DNA from: Saprospiraceae bacterium
Lineage (GTDB): Bacteria; Bacteroidota; Bacteroidia; Chitinophagales; Saprospiraceae
NCBI GenBank assembly: GCA_021604865.1
Contig: BQJU01000005.1
Coordinates: forward strand, 62,001 to 126,000
DNA length: 64,000 nucleotides
Direction: 5' to 3'
Both the position numbers and the translations under genes were made by a program. Positions 27,606 through 36,154 of this stretch are shown here, piece by piece. Under the pieces are notes generated by a model that had not been told where the DNA came from, did not search any database, and was given only the letters and a program-made list of their open reading frames with translations. Each line of letters begins with the position of its first letter. The stretch's first letter is position 1.

Positions 27606-28919
27606 ATGCAACTATACAGTACTCGAAATAGAAATAATTTGGTTTCTTTAAAAGAAGCAGTCTTAAAAGGTTTACCGGAAGACAACGGATTATACATGCC
27701 GGTAAGGTTTCCTGAACTGGAAAAGTCATTCATTCAAAACTTGCATCAATATACTTTTGCTGAAATTGGATTTGAAATTTGCAGTCAATTATTCAACGGA
27801 GCCATCCCTGAACATGATCTCCGTAACATCATTGACCAAGCTATTTCCTTTCCTGCTCCACTGGTTCAACTCGATGAACAGAAATATATTTTAGAATTAT
27901 TTCATGGCCCGTCTTTAGCCTTTAAGGATTTTGGGGCACGGTTCATGGCTCAATTAATGAGTTATTTTAACCGTGGAGAAAATCAAGAATTAGTCATTCT
28001 TGTCGCTACTTCCGGTGACACGGGTGGCGCAGTTGCCGCTGGGTTTCATCAAGCGCCGGGTATCAAAGTTGTCATCCTCTACCCTTCCGGCAAAGTCAGT
28101 ATGTTGCAAGAAAAGCAATTAACTACCTTGGGTCATAATGTAACAGCATTGGAAATCGATGGCACTTTTGATGATTGCCAAGCTTTGGTCAAACAAGCAT
28201 TTCTTGATTCCGAACTCAAAGAAAATATCCGATTAAGCTCTGCGAATTCTATAAATATCGCCAGGCTTATACCTCAGTCTTTTTACTACTTTGAAGCATA
28301 TAAACAATTGGCAAAAGATGGCAATCCAGTAGTTTTTTGTGTCCCTAGTGGAAACTTTGGCAACCTCACCGCTGGGCTGATTGCACAAAAAATGGGTCTT
28401 CCAATTCAACATTTCATTGCTGCTACTAATGCTAATGATGTTGTACCAGAGTATCTTTCCTCTGGTCAATTCACTCCAAGACCATCGGTCCGAACACTCT
28501 CAAATGCAATGGACGTTGGCAACCCATCTAACTTTGCTCGTTTACTTGACCTATATAAAAATTCAAAAAGTTCCACGTGGAACATTATGAAACATTCCAT
28601 TTCGTCCTTTCACTTCAGTGATTCAGAAACAGAATTTGGACTAAAGGAGGTTTCAGACAAGTACAATTACACGATCGACCCACATGGAGCAGTAGGGTAT
28701 TTGGCTCTAAAAGAGTACCAAAAAACGAATAAAAACACTCGGGGCATCATCCTTGAAACAGCACATCCTTCAAAATTTAATGATGATGTAGAACGAATTT
28801 TGGGTCATAAAATTGAAATCCCGGAGCGTCTGGCCAAGCTTGCTAAGTTAAAAAAAGAAGCAATTTCTATTCCCAACGCGTATCCTGTGTTCAAAGATTG
28901 GTTGCTAAAACAGTACTAA
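27606..28919 (+). CDS. thrC: Threonine synthase
   Basis: A 437-residue PLP enzyme that converts O-phosphohomoserine to threonine. The ATG at 27606 gives MQLYSTRNRNNLVSLKEAV, the usual ThrC start; an upstream extension overlaps thrB. The PLP lysine is in SLAFKDFGARFMA, and the phosphate-binding segment is TSGDTGGAVAAGF. The substrate loop PSGNFGNLTAG is also present. It is the last gene of the thr operon, followed by the terminator at 28954-28993. The coding sequence contains a perfect parS-like palindrome (28570-28583), read as Ser-Ser-Thr-Trp-Asn without disturbing the frame. Confidence 0.96.
   Translation: MQLYSTRNRNNLVSLKEAVLKGLPEDNGLYMPVRFPELEKSFIQNLHQYTFAEIGFEICSQLFNGAIPEHDLRNIIDQAISFPAPLVQLDEQKYILELFHGPSLAFKDFGARFMAQLMSYFNRGENQELVILVATSGDTGGAVAAGFHQAPGIKVVILYPSGKVSMLQEKQLTTLGHNVTALEIDGTFDDCQALVKQAFLDSELKENIRLSSANSINIARLIPQSFYYFEAYKQLAKDGNPVVFCVPSGNFGNLTAGLIAQKMGLPIQHFIAATNANDVVPEYLSSGQFTPRPSVRTLSNAMDVGNPSNFARLLDLYKNSKSSTWNIMKHSISSFHFSDSETEFGLKEVSDKYNYTIDPHGAVGYLALKEYQKTNKNTRGIILETAHPSKFNDDVERILGHKIEIPERLAKLAKLKKEAISIPNAYPVFKDWLLKQY
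28570..28583. other. parS-like site 1 (inside thrC)
   Basis: GTTCCACGTGGAAC is a perfect 14-base palindrome identical to the core of known ParB-binding parS sites. It is embedded in the thrC coding region, 474 bases from a second copy. Confidence 0.72.
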
Positions 28920-28953
28920 AACATCCTAAAACACGATGCTGTTTTTCACAAAA

Positions 28954-28993
28954 TAATGCCTGGTATAGAATAAATACCGGGCATTACTTTTTT
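28954..28993 (+). terminator. Terminator of the thr operon
   Basis: 13-base arms at 28954-28966 (TAATGCCTGGTAT) and 28974-28986 with one G-T pair, 7-base loop, then C and six T residues. Confidence 0.85.
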
Positions 28994-29056
28994 GAATACG
29001 CCTAATATCTTAGCAATAATAGCTCCATTCTTTTTTCTATTTTAGCATCAGATTAA

Positions 29057-29074
29057 ATGTTCCACGTGGAACAT
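29057..29074. other. parS-like site 2 (intergenic)
   Basis: ATGTTCCACGTGGAACAT is a perfect 18-base palindrome containing the parS core. It lies between the thr-operon terminator and the M1 peptidase gene, and about 7 kb from the putative origin. Confidence 0.8.
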
Positions 29075-29127
29075 TGGGCAAAGTTTCATGCTTATTATTT
29101 AACTACCTTTAGAAAAACACTCCAATC

Positions 29128-31482
29128 ATGGGAAGAAAAACACCCTTATTTCTGGTCTTATTCTTATTCAGTATTGCCTTGTTGTCTCAACAACATACCA
29201 CTGACCCAAACAAATTTCAGCAATTAAACGAAGAATTACCTACCCCTAATGTCTACCGAACTGCCGGGGGAGCACCCGGCCATCAGTATTGGCAGCAGCA
29301 GGCAGATTACAAAATGGATCTGGAATTAGACGATGAGCAACAAAGAATCTATGGTGAAGAGACCATTACTTACCACAATAATTCTCCTGATCAATTAGAA
29401 TATCTATGGTTGCAACTAGACCAAAATCGTCGAACGAAAGACTCCGACACCTATGCTAGTAATCCTACTTCCATCACAAATCAAATGAGCATACAAGATA
29501 TTAGATCCCTTGAACCTGATTTTGATGGTGGATTCAAACTTGATTTTGTCAAAGATGCAGCCGGCAATTCGCTACCTCATACCGTTGTAAAAACCATGAT
29601 GCGTATTGATTTGCCTCAACCACTAGCACCAGGAGCAAGCTTCACCTTCCAAATTAAGTGGTGGTACAATATAAATAATCGATTTTTTCTTGGACAAAGA
29701 GCTGAAGATGGAGGTCGTTCAGGATATGAATATTTCCCTGAAGATGGAAACTACCTCTATACAATTGCTCAATTTTTCCCAAGAATGTGTGTGTATAATG
29801 ATGTAGACGGATGGCAAAATAAACAGTTTTTGGGTAGAGGAGAATTCGCTCTGACCTTCGGGAATTATGAAGTCAGTATTACTGTACCCGCTGATCACCA
29901 GGTAGCAGCAACTGGAGAGTTGGTCAATATCAAAGAAATATTATCGAAAAAACAACTGGACCGTTGGGAGCAAGCAAGGAAAGAAAGAATCAATCCGGTC
30001 ATTATTGTGACTGAAGCAGAAGCCAGAGAAGCAGAAAAAAGAAAATCAAAGGATAAAAGAACATGGGAATTTTCAGCCCAAAATGTACGTGATTTCGCAT
30101 TTGCTTCTTCTCGTAAATTTATCTGGGATGCAGTGGGCGTAGAAATGGGAGACGATAGAGTAGTCATGGCCATGTCGATGTACCCCAAAGAAGGTAATCC
30201 ACTCTGGGAAAAATATTCCACCAAGTCTGTAGCCCACACATTAAAATGGTATTCTCATTATACTTTCGATTATCCATATCCAATGGCATGGTCTATTCAT
30301 ACAGATCAGATTGGCATGGAATATCCGATGATCTGTTTCAATGGTCGGCGACCGGAAAAAGATGGCACCTATAGTGAACGAACCAAATATGGATTGATTA
30401 GTGTAATCATCCATGAAGTCGGGCATAACTATTTTCCAATGATCGTGAATTCTGATGAACGTCAGTGGACCTGGATGGATGAAGGCTTAAACTCATTTCT
30501 ACAATACCTGGCAGAACAACAATGGGAAAGGAATTATCCATCCCGGCGCGGACCTCCAGTCAATATTGTTGATTATATGAAAGGGGATAAAAGTAATATT
30601 TCTCCCATTATGACCAATTCAGAATCCATTTTTCAATTTGGCAATAATGCTTATGGTAAACCGGCCACAGCACTCAATATTCTTCGCGAGACGGTAATGG
30701 GGCGCGAGCTTTTTGATTATGCCTTTAAACGTTATTCCCATCGTTGGATGTTTAAACATCCCACACCTGCTGATCTATTTCGTACCATGGAGGATGCTTC
30801 GGGCATTGACCTGGATTGGTTTTGGCGAGGTTGGTTTTTCACTACCGATCATACAGATATAGCTATTGAGGATGTCAAGTGGTTTCGTTTGGATTCCCAA
30901 AATCCGGAAATTGAAAATGAATTAACAAAATTAGACAGAGATAAGCAAGAACAGTACATCGGATTTACTCGCAACAGAAAAGAGATTGAAAAAACCCAAG
31001 ATGAAATTGATCGAGATATTCGCGATTTTTATACCGATTATGATCCCCTTAAAGTGACCATATTAGACAAAGAAGATTACAACACCTACCTTCGATCTTT
31101 AATTCCAGAAGAACAGCGACTGTTAACGGAAGGCAAAAATTATTATGAAATAACTTTTAAAAATATCGGAGGCCTGATCATGCCCTTGATCCTGAAAATG
31201 GAATATGCTGATGGCAGTACAGAAGTGCACCGCATCCCAGCAGAAATATGGAGGTACAGAAGTGATCAGGTAAGCAAAGTATTTGTAAGCAAAAAGGAAC
31301 TCAGTAGGGTAGTACTGGATCCATATCTGGAAACTGCCGATACAGATGTTTTTAATAACACTTATCCCCGTCAAGCAAAAATTAACCGCTTTGAACTTTT
31401 CCGGCAAAAGTCTGCAGAACAGGAATCTGAAAATCCTATGCAACGAGCCAAACGCGCAAAAGATAAATCAGGTACAGATTGA
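29128..31482 (+). CDS. M1-family metallopeptidase, secreted, long form
   Basis: A 784-residue secreted metallopeptidase. The signal peptide is MGRKTPLFLVLFLFSIALLS. The zinc site is IIHEVGHNYFP (HEXXH with Gly at the third position), and the distant glutamate is in TWMDEGLNSFLQYL. The family exopeptidase motif is changed: the expected GAMEN position reads GMEYPM, as in the M1-like branch common in Bacteroidota. An insertion rich in charged residues (about 610-650) and a beta-rich C-terminal domain follow, then a polar Glu/Lys tail. Upstream lies a parS-like palindrome. It is probably a periplasmic or surface peptidase, and its specificity is unknown. It is not obviously in an operon; a strong inverted repeat follows at 31630. 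Confidence 0.9.
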   Translation: MGRKTPLFLVLFLFSIALLSQQHTTDPNKFQQLNEELPTPNVYRTAGGAPGHQYWQQQADYKMDLELDDEQQRIYGEETITYHNNSPDQLEYLWLQLDQNRRTKDSDTYASNPTSITNQMSIQDIRSLEPDFDGGFKLDFVKDAAGNSLPHTVVKTMMRIDLPQPLAPGASFTFQIKWWYNINNRFFLGQRAEDGGRSGYEYFPEDGNYLYTIAQFFPRMCVYNDVDGWQNKQFLGRGEFALTFGNYEVSITVPADHQVAATGELVNIKEILSKKQLDRWEQARKERINPVIIVTEAEAREAEKRKSKDKRTWEFSAQNVRDFAFASSRKFIWDAVGVEMGDDRVVMAMSMYPKEGNPLWEKYSTKSVAHTLKWYSHYTFDYPYPMAWSIHTDQIGMEYPMICFNGRRPEKDGTYSERTKYGLISVIIHEVGHNYFPMIVNSDERQWTWMDEGLNSFLQYLAEQQWERNYPSRRGPPVNIVDYMKGDKSNISPIMTNSESIFQFGNNAYGKPATALNILRETVMGRELFDYAFKRYSHRWMFKHPTPADLFRTMEDASGIDLDWFWRGWFFTTDHTDIAIEDVKWFRLDSQNPEIENELTKLDRDKQEQYIGFTRNRKEIEKTQDEIDRDIRDFYTDYDPLKVTILDKEDYNTYLRSLIPEEQRLLTEGKNYYEITFKNIGGLIMPLILKMEYADGSTEVHRIPAEIWRYRSDQVSKVFVSKKELSRVVLDPYLETADTDVFNNTYPRQAKINRFELFRQKSAEQESENPMQRAKRAKDKSGTD

Positions 31483-31629
31483 TGACTAAATAAATGCAAG
31501 TTTTTCCATCAGCATGAATATTTTTATCCATTTATGAGGAAAATCAAGTTAGACTTTTAAAAATACACATAACTTATTGATAATCAATTAATTAAATCAA
31601 TAAAATCCGCAACTAAATTGTTATGTATT

Positions 31630-31686
31630 AAAAAACAGCGTTTCCTAATATAAATTTTTCTATGTCCATAGGAAACGCTGTTTTTT
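31630..31686. terminator. Strong bidirectional terminator
   Basis: Perfect 18-base arms (31630-31647 and 31669-31686; core AACAGCGTTTCCTA) around a 21-base loop, with A- and T-runs built into the stem. It is the only clear element in the 313-base gap between the M1 peptidase and mvaD. Confidence 0.85.
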
Positions 31687-31795
31687 ATCACCTTTCCTTT
31701 ACAAAATCCCGAATCCAATAAAGAGTCAAAACTATGCATCAAAAGTAAAACCCCTTTCATGATGGTTTGTTATATCTTCGTACTTAGATTCTAAT

Positions 31796-32896
31796 ATGAA
31801 TATAATGATAGACTACAAAAATCCGAAACTGATCATTGAGACGAGCAAGGTGGCTGAAAACAAAATAAGTTGGCAGAGTCCTTCCAATTTAGCCATTGTA
31901 AAATATTGGGGAAAACATGGCATACAATTACCAAGGAACCCATCGATCAGTTTCACGTTAGATAAGGCCTATACTGAAACCACTTTATCCTATACCCCCA
32001 AAACAGGAGTTGACCAGGGAATTGATTTAGAGTTTCTTTTTGATGGTCAATCCAATGAAGCATTCAGAGGAAAAGTACTTAAGTTTCTAGAAAGTCTAAC
32101 AGATATTTTTCCTTTCCTCCGACAAGTGCGTTTGTCGATTGAATCCAAAAATTCTTTTCCTCATTCTGCAGGGATTGCTTCTTCAGCTTCAAGTATGAGT
32201 GCTTTGGCTTTATGCCTTTGTAGTATGGAACATCATTTTTTTGGAAGCTTATCCGACGATCAAGAATTCCGTAGAAAGGCATCCTATATTGCCAGACTGG
32301 GATCGGGTAGTGCTTGCCGTTCTATTTATGCCACTATGGGGTTGTGGGGTGCTACCGGAGAAGTTGGTGATTCATCAGATCTCTATGCTATTCCTTTTGA
32401 AAAAGAGTTACACTCAATTTTCACAACGTTCCACGATGATATTCTGATTGTTAGTAAAGGAGAAAAAAGTGTCTCCAGTCGGGCCGGGCACAGTTTAATG
32501 GATGGCAACATCTATGCTGAAAATCGTTATTCTCAGGCCAGGCAAAGAATGCATCGTTTGCTTGGCGCACTCCGTAGCGGTGATTTGGAAACTTTTGGTC
32601 AAATTGCGGAAAGCGAAGCCCTCACTTTGCACGCTCTGATGATGACTTCCAACCCACCCTATATATTAATGCATCCTAACTCTCTTTTATTGATTGAAAA
32701 AATTTGGGACTTTCGGCAGGAAACCGGTGATCCTTTATTTTTTAGTCTTGATGCCGGCCCCAATCTGCATTTGCTCTACCCCGAAACAATAAAGGATAAG
32801 GTGCAGGCTTTTATAAAAAATGACTTAATCCAATATTGTGAACAAAGACAGTGGATTGCTGATCAGGTCGGAAAAGGTCCATTGCAATTAGGGTAA
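31796..32896 (+). CDS. mvaD: Diphosphomevalonate decarboxylase
   Basis: A 366-residue GHMP-family enzyme that converts mevalonate diphosphate to isopentenyl diphosphate, which points to a mevalonate pathway in this organism. Seen are SPSNLAIVKYWGKHG (substrate and ATP region, typical of MvaD), the phosphate loop FPHSAGIASSASSMSALAL, the RLGSGSACRSIY segment and the late SLDAGPNLHLLY. Two starts are close (ATG 31796 and ATG 31805). A weak -7-like TATCTTCG lies at 31773. Normal length. It is followed by the long palindromic repeat B, not by a terminator. Isoprenoid partners are not adjacent. Confidence 0.93.
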   Translation: MNIMIDYKNPKLIIETSKVAENKISWQSPSNLAIVKYWGKHGIQLPRNPSISFTLDKAYTETTLSYTPKTGVDQGIDLEFLFDGQSNEAFRGKVLKFLESLTDIFPFLRQVRLSIESKNSFPHSAGIASSASSMSALALCLCSMEHHFFGSLSDDQEFRRKASYIARLGSGSACRSIYATMGLWGATGEVGDSSDLYAIPFEKELHSIFTTFHDDILIVSKGEKSVSSRAGHSLMDGNIYAENRYSQARQRMHRLLGALRSGDLETFGQIAESEALTLHALMMTSNPPYILMHPNSLLLIEKIWDFRQETGDPLFFSLDAGPNLHLLYPETIKDKVQAFIKNDLIQYCEQRQWIADQVGKGPLQLG

Positions 32897-32898
32897 GC

Positions 32899-33042
32899 GC
32901 TTGTTTGGAGGTCGGCTTTTGTAGCGTCTCGGCTCAGCCAAAGATGATGAAACAATACTTTTTTTGAAGGTCGGATATACAATAACGAAGCATCACCAAA
33001 AAAGGGATCCTTGGCAGCCAAATGGTTGGCCTCCAAACAAGC
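32899..33042. repeat. Dispersed palindromic repeat, copy B (long form)
   Basis: Perfect 13-base terminal inverted arms GCTTGTTTGGAGG (32899-32911) and CCTCCAAACAAGC (33030-33042) bracket 118 bases with no reading frame of note. Its reverse complement aligns ungapped with 63839-63890 at 42 of 52 positions. It resembles a MITE-like or REP-like element located between two co-oriented genes. Confidence 0.75.
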
Positions 33043-33058
33043 TTAAATATAAACGGAT

Positions 33059-33595
33059 ATGAAATATTTCATTTCAACCATTAACCTCTTCATTTTTCTG
33101 CTTCTTAGTACACAGGCTTGCACTCAAAATATACCAGATAACCGGGCAAAAGTACAGGATGAAGACTTTGATGAAAAGATCAGTGGGTTAATCAATTTTA
33201 CTGTTCCTACAATTGGTGTAACAGAACTACATAATATTCAAAATGAAGTTTTTATCTTTGACACCAGAAAATGGGAAGAGTACGAGGTGAGTCATATTCC
33301 GGGAGCAAAATATCTTGGTTATGGTGACTTTGAAGCCAGTCGAATGGATGATGTTCCAAAAGACGCTCCCATCGTACTTTACTGCTCCATTGGTTACCGA
33401 AGTGAAAAAATTGGAGAAAAGCTCCAAGCCCTAGGATTCACTAATGTCAGTAACCTTTACGGCAGCATTTTCGAGTGGGTAAATCACGACTATAAAATAG
33501 TCGATAAGTATGAAAAACCAACTAGAAAATTGCATACCTATAATAGAAATTGGAGTAAGTGGGTCGATGAAAAGAAAGCAGAGAAAACCTGGTAG
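33059..33595 (+). CDS. Exported rhodanese-like protein
   Basis: A 178-residue protein with an N-terminal signal sequence (MKYFISTINLFIFLLLSTQAC) and one rhodanese domain. The motif IFDTRKWEEYEVSHIPGA marks the first half. The active-site loop is LYCSIGYRSEK with the cysteine near residue 109, so it should be catalytically competent as a sulfurtransferase. The cysteine after the signal could be a lipidation site, but the lipobox (STQAC) is poor, so a cleaved signal peptide is equally possible. It follows repeat B closely and precedes the alpha-oxoamine synthase gene by 43 bp. Function in the envelope is unknown. Confidence 0.85.
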   Translation: MKYFISTINLFIFLLLSTQACTQNIPDNRAKVQDEDFDEKISGLINFTVPTIGVTELHNIQNEVFIFDTRKWEEYEVSHIPGAKYLGYGDFEASRMDDVPKDAPIVLYCSIGYRSEKIGEKLQALGFTNVSNLYGSIFEWVNHDYKIVDKYEKPTRKLHTYNRNWSKWVDEKKAEKTW

Positions 33596-33638
33596 CAACG
33601 CTAGCTTCCCGATCTTGTAATTTCAAAAGACTTTCAAT

Positions 33639-34889
33639 ATGGATTTATTTGAAAAGTTTAAGGCCAACCGCGGACCATTAGGTCAGTATGCGGAAGTAGC
33701 TCATGGTAATTATGCTTTCCCTAAGCTGGAAGGTGAATTGGGAAGTCGGATGACTTTCAAGGGTCAGGAGATGATTGTTTGGAGCCTTAACAGTTATCTG
33801 GGATTGGCCAATCACCCTGAGATTCGCGAAGCTGATGCCAAAGCTGCTGCAGATTGGGGAATGGCATACCCAATGGGAGCCCGCATCATGTCGGGTGAAA
33901 CCAGCCAACATGAAATGCTGGAAGCAGAACTGGCTGACTTCATCAAAAAGGAAGCTGTCCTCTTGCTAAATTTTGGCTATCAGGGGATTGTCTCTCTCGT
34001 TGATTCGTTGCTGGATCGCCGGGATGTAGTTGTTTATGATAAAGACAATCATGCTTGTATCTATGATGGGATTCGGCTGCACATTGGGACTCGTTTCCCT
34101 TTTGAGCACAATGACATCGAGAGCTTTAGTAAACAAATTGAAAGAGCAGCCGCCAAAGCCAAGGAAACCGGCGGTGGTTTATTGGTGATTACCGAAGGGG
34201 TATTTGGTATGCGTGGCGAGCAGGGAATTCTAAAAGAAATCGTTGCTTATAAATCTAAATATAACTTCCGCTTATTGGTAGATGATGCACATGGTTTTGG
34301 AACTCAGGGTAAAACAGGAGCCGGAACCGGAGAAGAACAAGGCGTACAAGATGATATCGATCTTTATTTCAGCACCTTCGCTAAATCAATGGCCAGCATT
34401 GGTGCATTTATTGGAGGCAACAAAGATATTATCAACTATTTGCGGTACAATCTGCGTTCACAGGTTTTCGCCAAATCTCTACCAATGCCAATCGTAATTG
34501 GTGCGCGTAAGCGTTTGGATATGTTGCGGACCCGTCCTGAATTGAAAGCAAAGCTTTGGGAGAATGTATATTTGCTGCAAAATGGCTTGAAAGAAAACGG
34601 TTTTGACATAGGTAATACCAATGCTTGTGTAACACCAGTTTATTTGCACGGTTCAATTGGTGAAGCGGCTATGTTAGTTCAGGATATGCGTAGTAATTAC
34701 AAAATTTTCTGCTCAATCGTATTGTATCCGGTTATTCCAAAAGGAATGATTTTACTGCGTTTGATTCCAACTGCAGCACATACCAAGGAAGATATTGATA
34801 TTACCATCCAGGCTTTCAGCGAAGTAGCGAAGAAGTTGAAGGATGGCGTATATGAAGAACAGGCCAAAATAATGATGCCGACCGTATAG
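33639..34889 (+). CDS. Alpha-oxoamine synthase family PLP enzyme (SPT/KBL/cysteate acyltransferase-like)
   Basis: A 416-residue PLP-dependent acyl-CoA:amino acid C-acyltransferase of the alpha-oxoamine synthase family (serine palmitoyltransferase, KBL, BioF). Seen are WSLNSYLGLANHP, the aromatic-stacking NHACIYDG, the PLP-phosphate and aspartate region LLVDDAHGFGTQGKTG, and the Schiff-base lysine in STFAKSMASIG. In Bacteroidota the closest role is serine palmitoyltransferase for sphingolipids; the sulfonolipid (capnine) enzyme that uses cysteate is an equally plausible role in Saprospiria. Motifs alone do not fix the substrate. KBL is less likely because no threonine dehydrogenase is nearby. 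A clear terminator follows. Confidence 0.8.
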   Translation: MDLFEKFKANRGPLGQYAEVAHGNYAFPKLEGELGSRMTFKGQEMIVWSLNSYLGLANHPEIREADAKAAADWGMAYPMGARIMSGETSQHEMLEAELADFIKKEAVLLLNFGYQGIVSLVDSLLDRRDVVVYDKDNHACIYDGIRLHIGTRFPFEHNDIESFSKQIERAAAKAKETGGGLLVITEGVFGMRGEQGILKEIVAYKSKYNFRLLVDDAHGFGTQGKTGAGTGEEQGVQDDIDLYFSTFAKSMASIGAFIGGNKDIINYLRYNLRSQVFAKSLPMPIVIGARKRLDMLRTRPELKAKLWENVYLLQNGLKENGFDIGNTNACVTPVYLHGSIGEAAMLVQDMRSNYKIFCSIVLYPVIPKGMILLRLIPTAAHTKEDIDITIQAFSEVAKKLKDGVYEEQAKIMMPTV

Positions 34890-34911
34890 AAAAGATTCAA
34901 TCTGAAACGAT

Positions 34912-34953
34912 AAAAACGGCCAGCTGAACAGAGTTCAGTTGGCTGTTTTTTTT
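34912..34953 (+). terminator. Intrinsic terminator
   Basis: Arms at 34912-34929 and 34933-34950 (core GGCCAGCTGAAC) with two G-T pairs, a short AGA loop, and a run of eight T residues. Confidence 0.88.
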
Positions 34954-35010
34954 GAATCTGTAATGTGGAAAATGAATGCTCAAAGGGACGTAAAATTTGA
35001 CCTACCTACC

Positions 35011-35031
35011 TTATCCACAAAGTTATCCACA
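35011..35031 (+). other. Two perfect DnaA boxes
   Basis: TTATCCACA occurs exactly at 35011-35019 and again at 35023-35031, both on the + strand, in the gap before ctaA. A third exact box lies on the - strand inside ctaA (35530-35538). Confidence 0.7.
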
Positions 35032-35035
35032 CCTG

Positions 35036-36133
35036 TTAATTTCTTGTTGGAACTACTTGATATATAACAAATAGAACAATTGTCAACAATAGTAATGCGC
35101 CTGCCTGATGCAACACACCAAGAGCAACAGGAACCATTCCAACACAATTAATTAAAGTAAATATCCCCAATAAAACCTGGATTACCAACATAGTTACCAA
35201 CAAGATTATTCCAACTCGAAAAGGAGGGCTCGTCGACATTTTTATGGCTTTATAAAAATACCAGAAGATCAGGCCAGACAATAGATAAGCAGTGGTTCTG
35301 TGTAACAGTTGTATGAGTGCTGACATAAAAGGCGAAGTATCGTAGTGTACAAAGTTATTCACATTCCATTGATCTGCAATTGTTAACACTCCGGGAATCC
35401 ATTGGCCATTCATATCTGGCCAGGTTGGATAAAATAAACCGGCCTTCATTCCCGACATAATTCCACCCAAAATAATCTGTATAGACAATACCACAAAAAT
35501 GACCTTAATCCACCTTTTTAACAGCGTATTGTGGATAACTTTTTTATCCGGTTGCAACACCCCTAATGTAGTCCACCAAAGATAACTGTACAGGACAAAT
35601 GCCAGACTAAGATGCATGGTCAATTTATAGGCATTTACCCAAGGCCGGTTGACCAAGCCACTGGCTACCATGATCCAGCCAAAGGATGCCACTACTGCAG
35701 CCAACAAGACGACAATGCCCAGTCGCCTCATCAGGGGTTTATCGAGCATCTTACGCTGCCAAAAGATCAGAAAGGGGACAGCGAAGACAAACCCCATTAA
35801 TCGCGCCCAGAGCCGGTGTATGTACTCCCAGAAGAAAATGAACTTGAAAGAGGAGAGACTCATTCCTTGATTAATTTTGGCATATTGTGGCGTCTCTTTA
35901 TACAAATCAAAGGCCTCCTGCCACTCCGCGGCATTGAGGGGAGGCAACGTCCCTGTTACAATTTCCCATTTAGTAATGGATAGCCCAGACCCCGTAAGTC
36001 GGGTGATGCCTCCAACAACTACCTGAACAAAAATCATAAAAAGGCCAATGATCAACCAAACCTTTACTAGTGTATGATAAGACTTTGGCAAAATTTCTGA
36101 TGTACTAGTGGATATATTGGATGCTTGATTCAT
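35036..36133 (-). CDS. ctaA: Heme A synthase (COX15/CtaA family)
   Basis: A 365-residue polytopic inner-membrane enzyme that oxidises heme O to heme A for cytochrome c oxidases. The first helix contains VQVVVGGITRLTGSGLSITKWEIV, whose ITRLTGSGLS motif is diagnostic. The histidine ligands appear in FFWEYIHRLWARLMGF, KLTMHLSLAF, QLLHRTTAYL and LGVLHQAGALLLL. About eight helices in total. I prefer the ATG at 36133 (MNQASNIST); a second ATG at 36154 would add seven residues. It is transcribed away from the putative origin. The 3' end is close to the DnaA boxes at 35011-35031. Confidence 0.94.
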   Translation of the reverse strand: MNQASNISTSTSEILPKSYHTLVKVWLIIGLFMIFVQVVVGGITRLTGSGLSITKWEIVTGTLPPLNAAEWQEAFDLYKETPQYAKINQGMSLSSFKFIFFWEYIHRLWARLMGFVFAVPFLIFWQRKMLDKPLMRRLGIVVLLAAVVASFGWIMVASGLVNRPWVNAYKLTMHLSLAFVLYSYLWWTTLGVLQPDKKVIHNTLLKRWIKVIFVVLSIQIILGGIMSGMKAGLFYPTWPDMNGQWIPGVLTIADQWNVNNFVHYDTSPFMSALIQLLHRTTAYLLSGLIFWYFYKAIKMSTSPPFRVGIILLVTMLVIQVLLGIFTLINCVGMVPVALGVLHQAGALLLLTIVLFVIYQVVPTRN

Positions 36134-36154
36134 GATCGCATTGTTTGAAAACAA

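Noticed and set aside
31773-31780. TATCTTCG before mvaD as a promoter
   Set aside because: One base off the -7 consensus in the conserved TTTG part, and no -33 element; only mentioned under mvaD.
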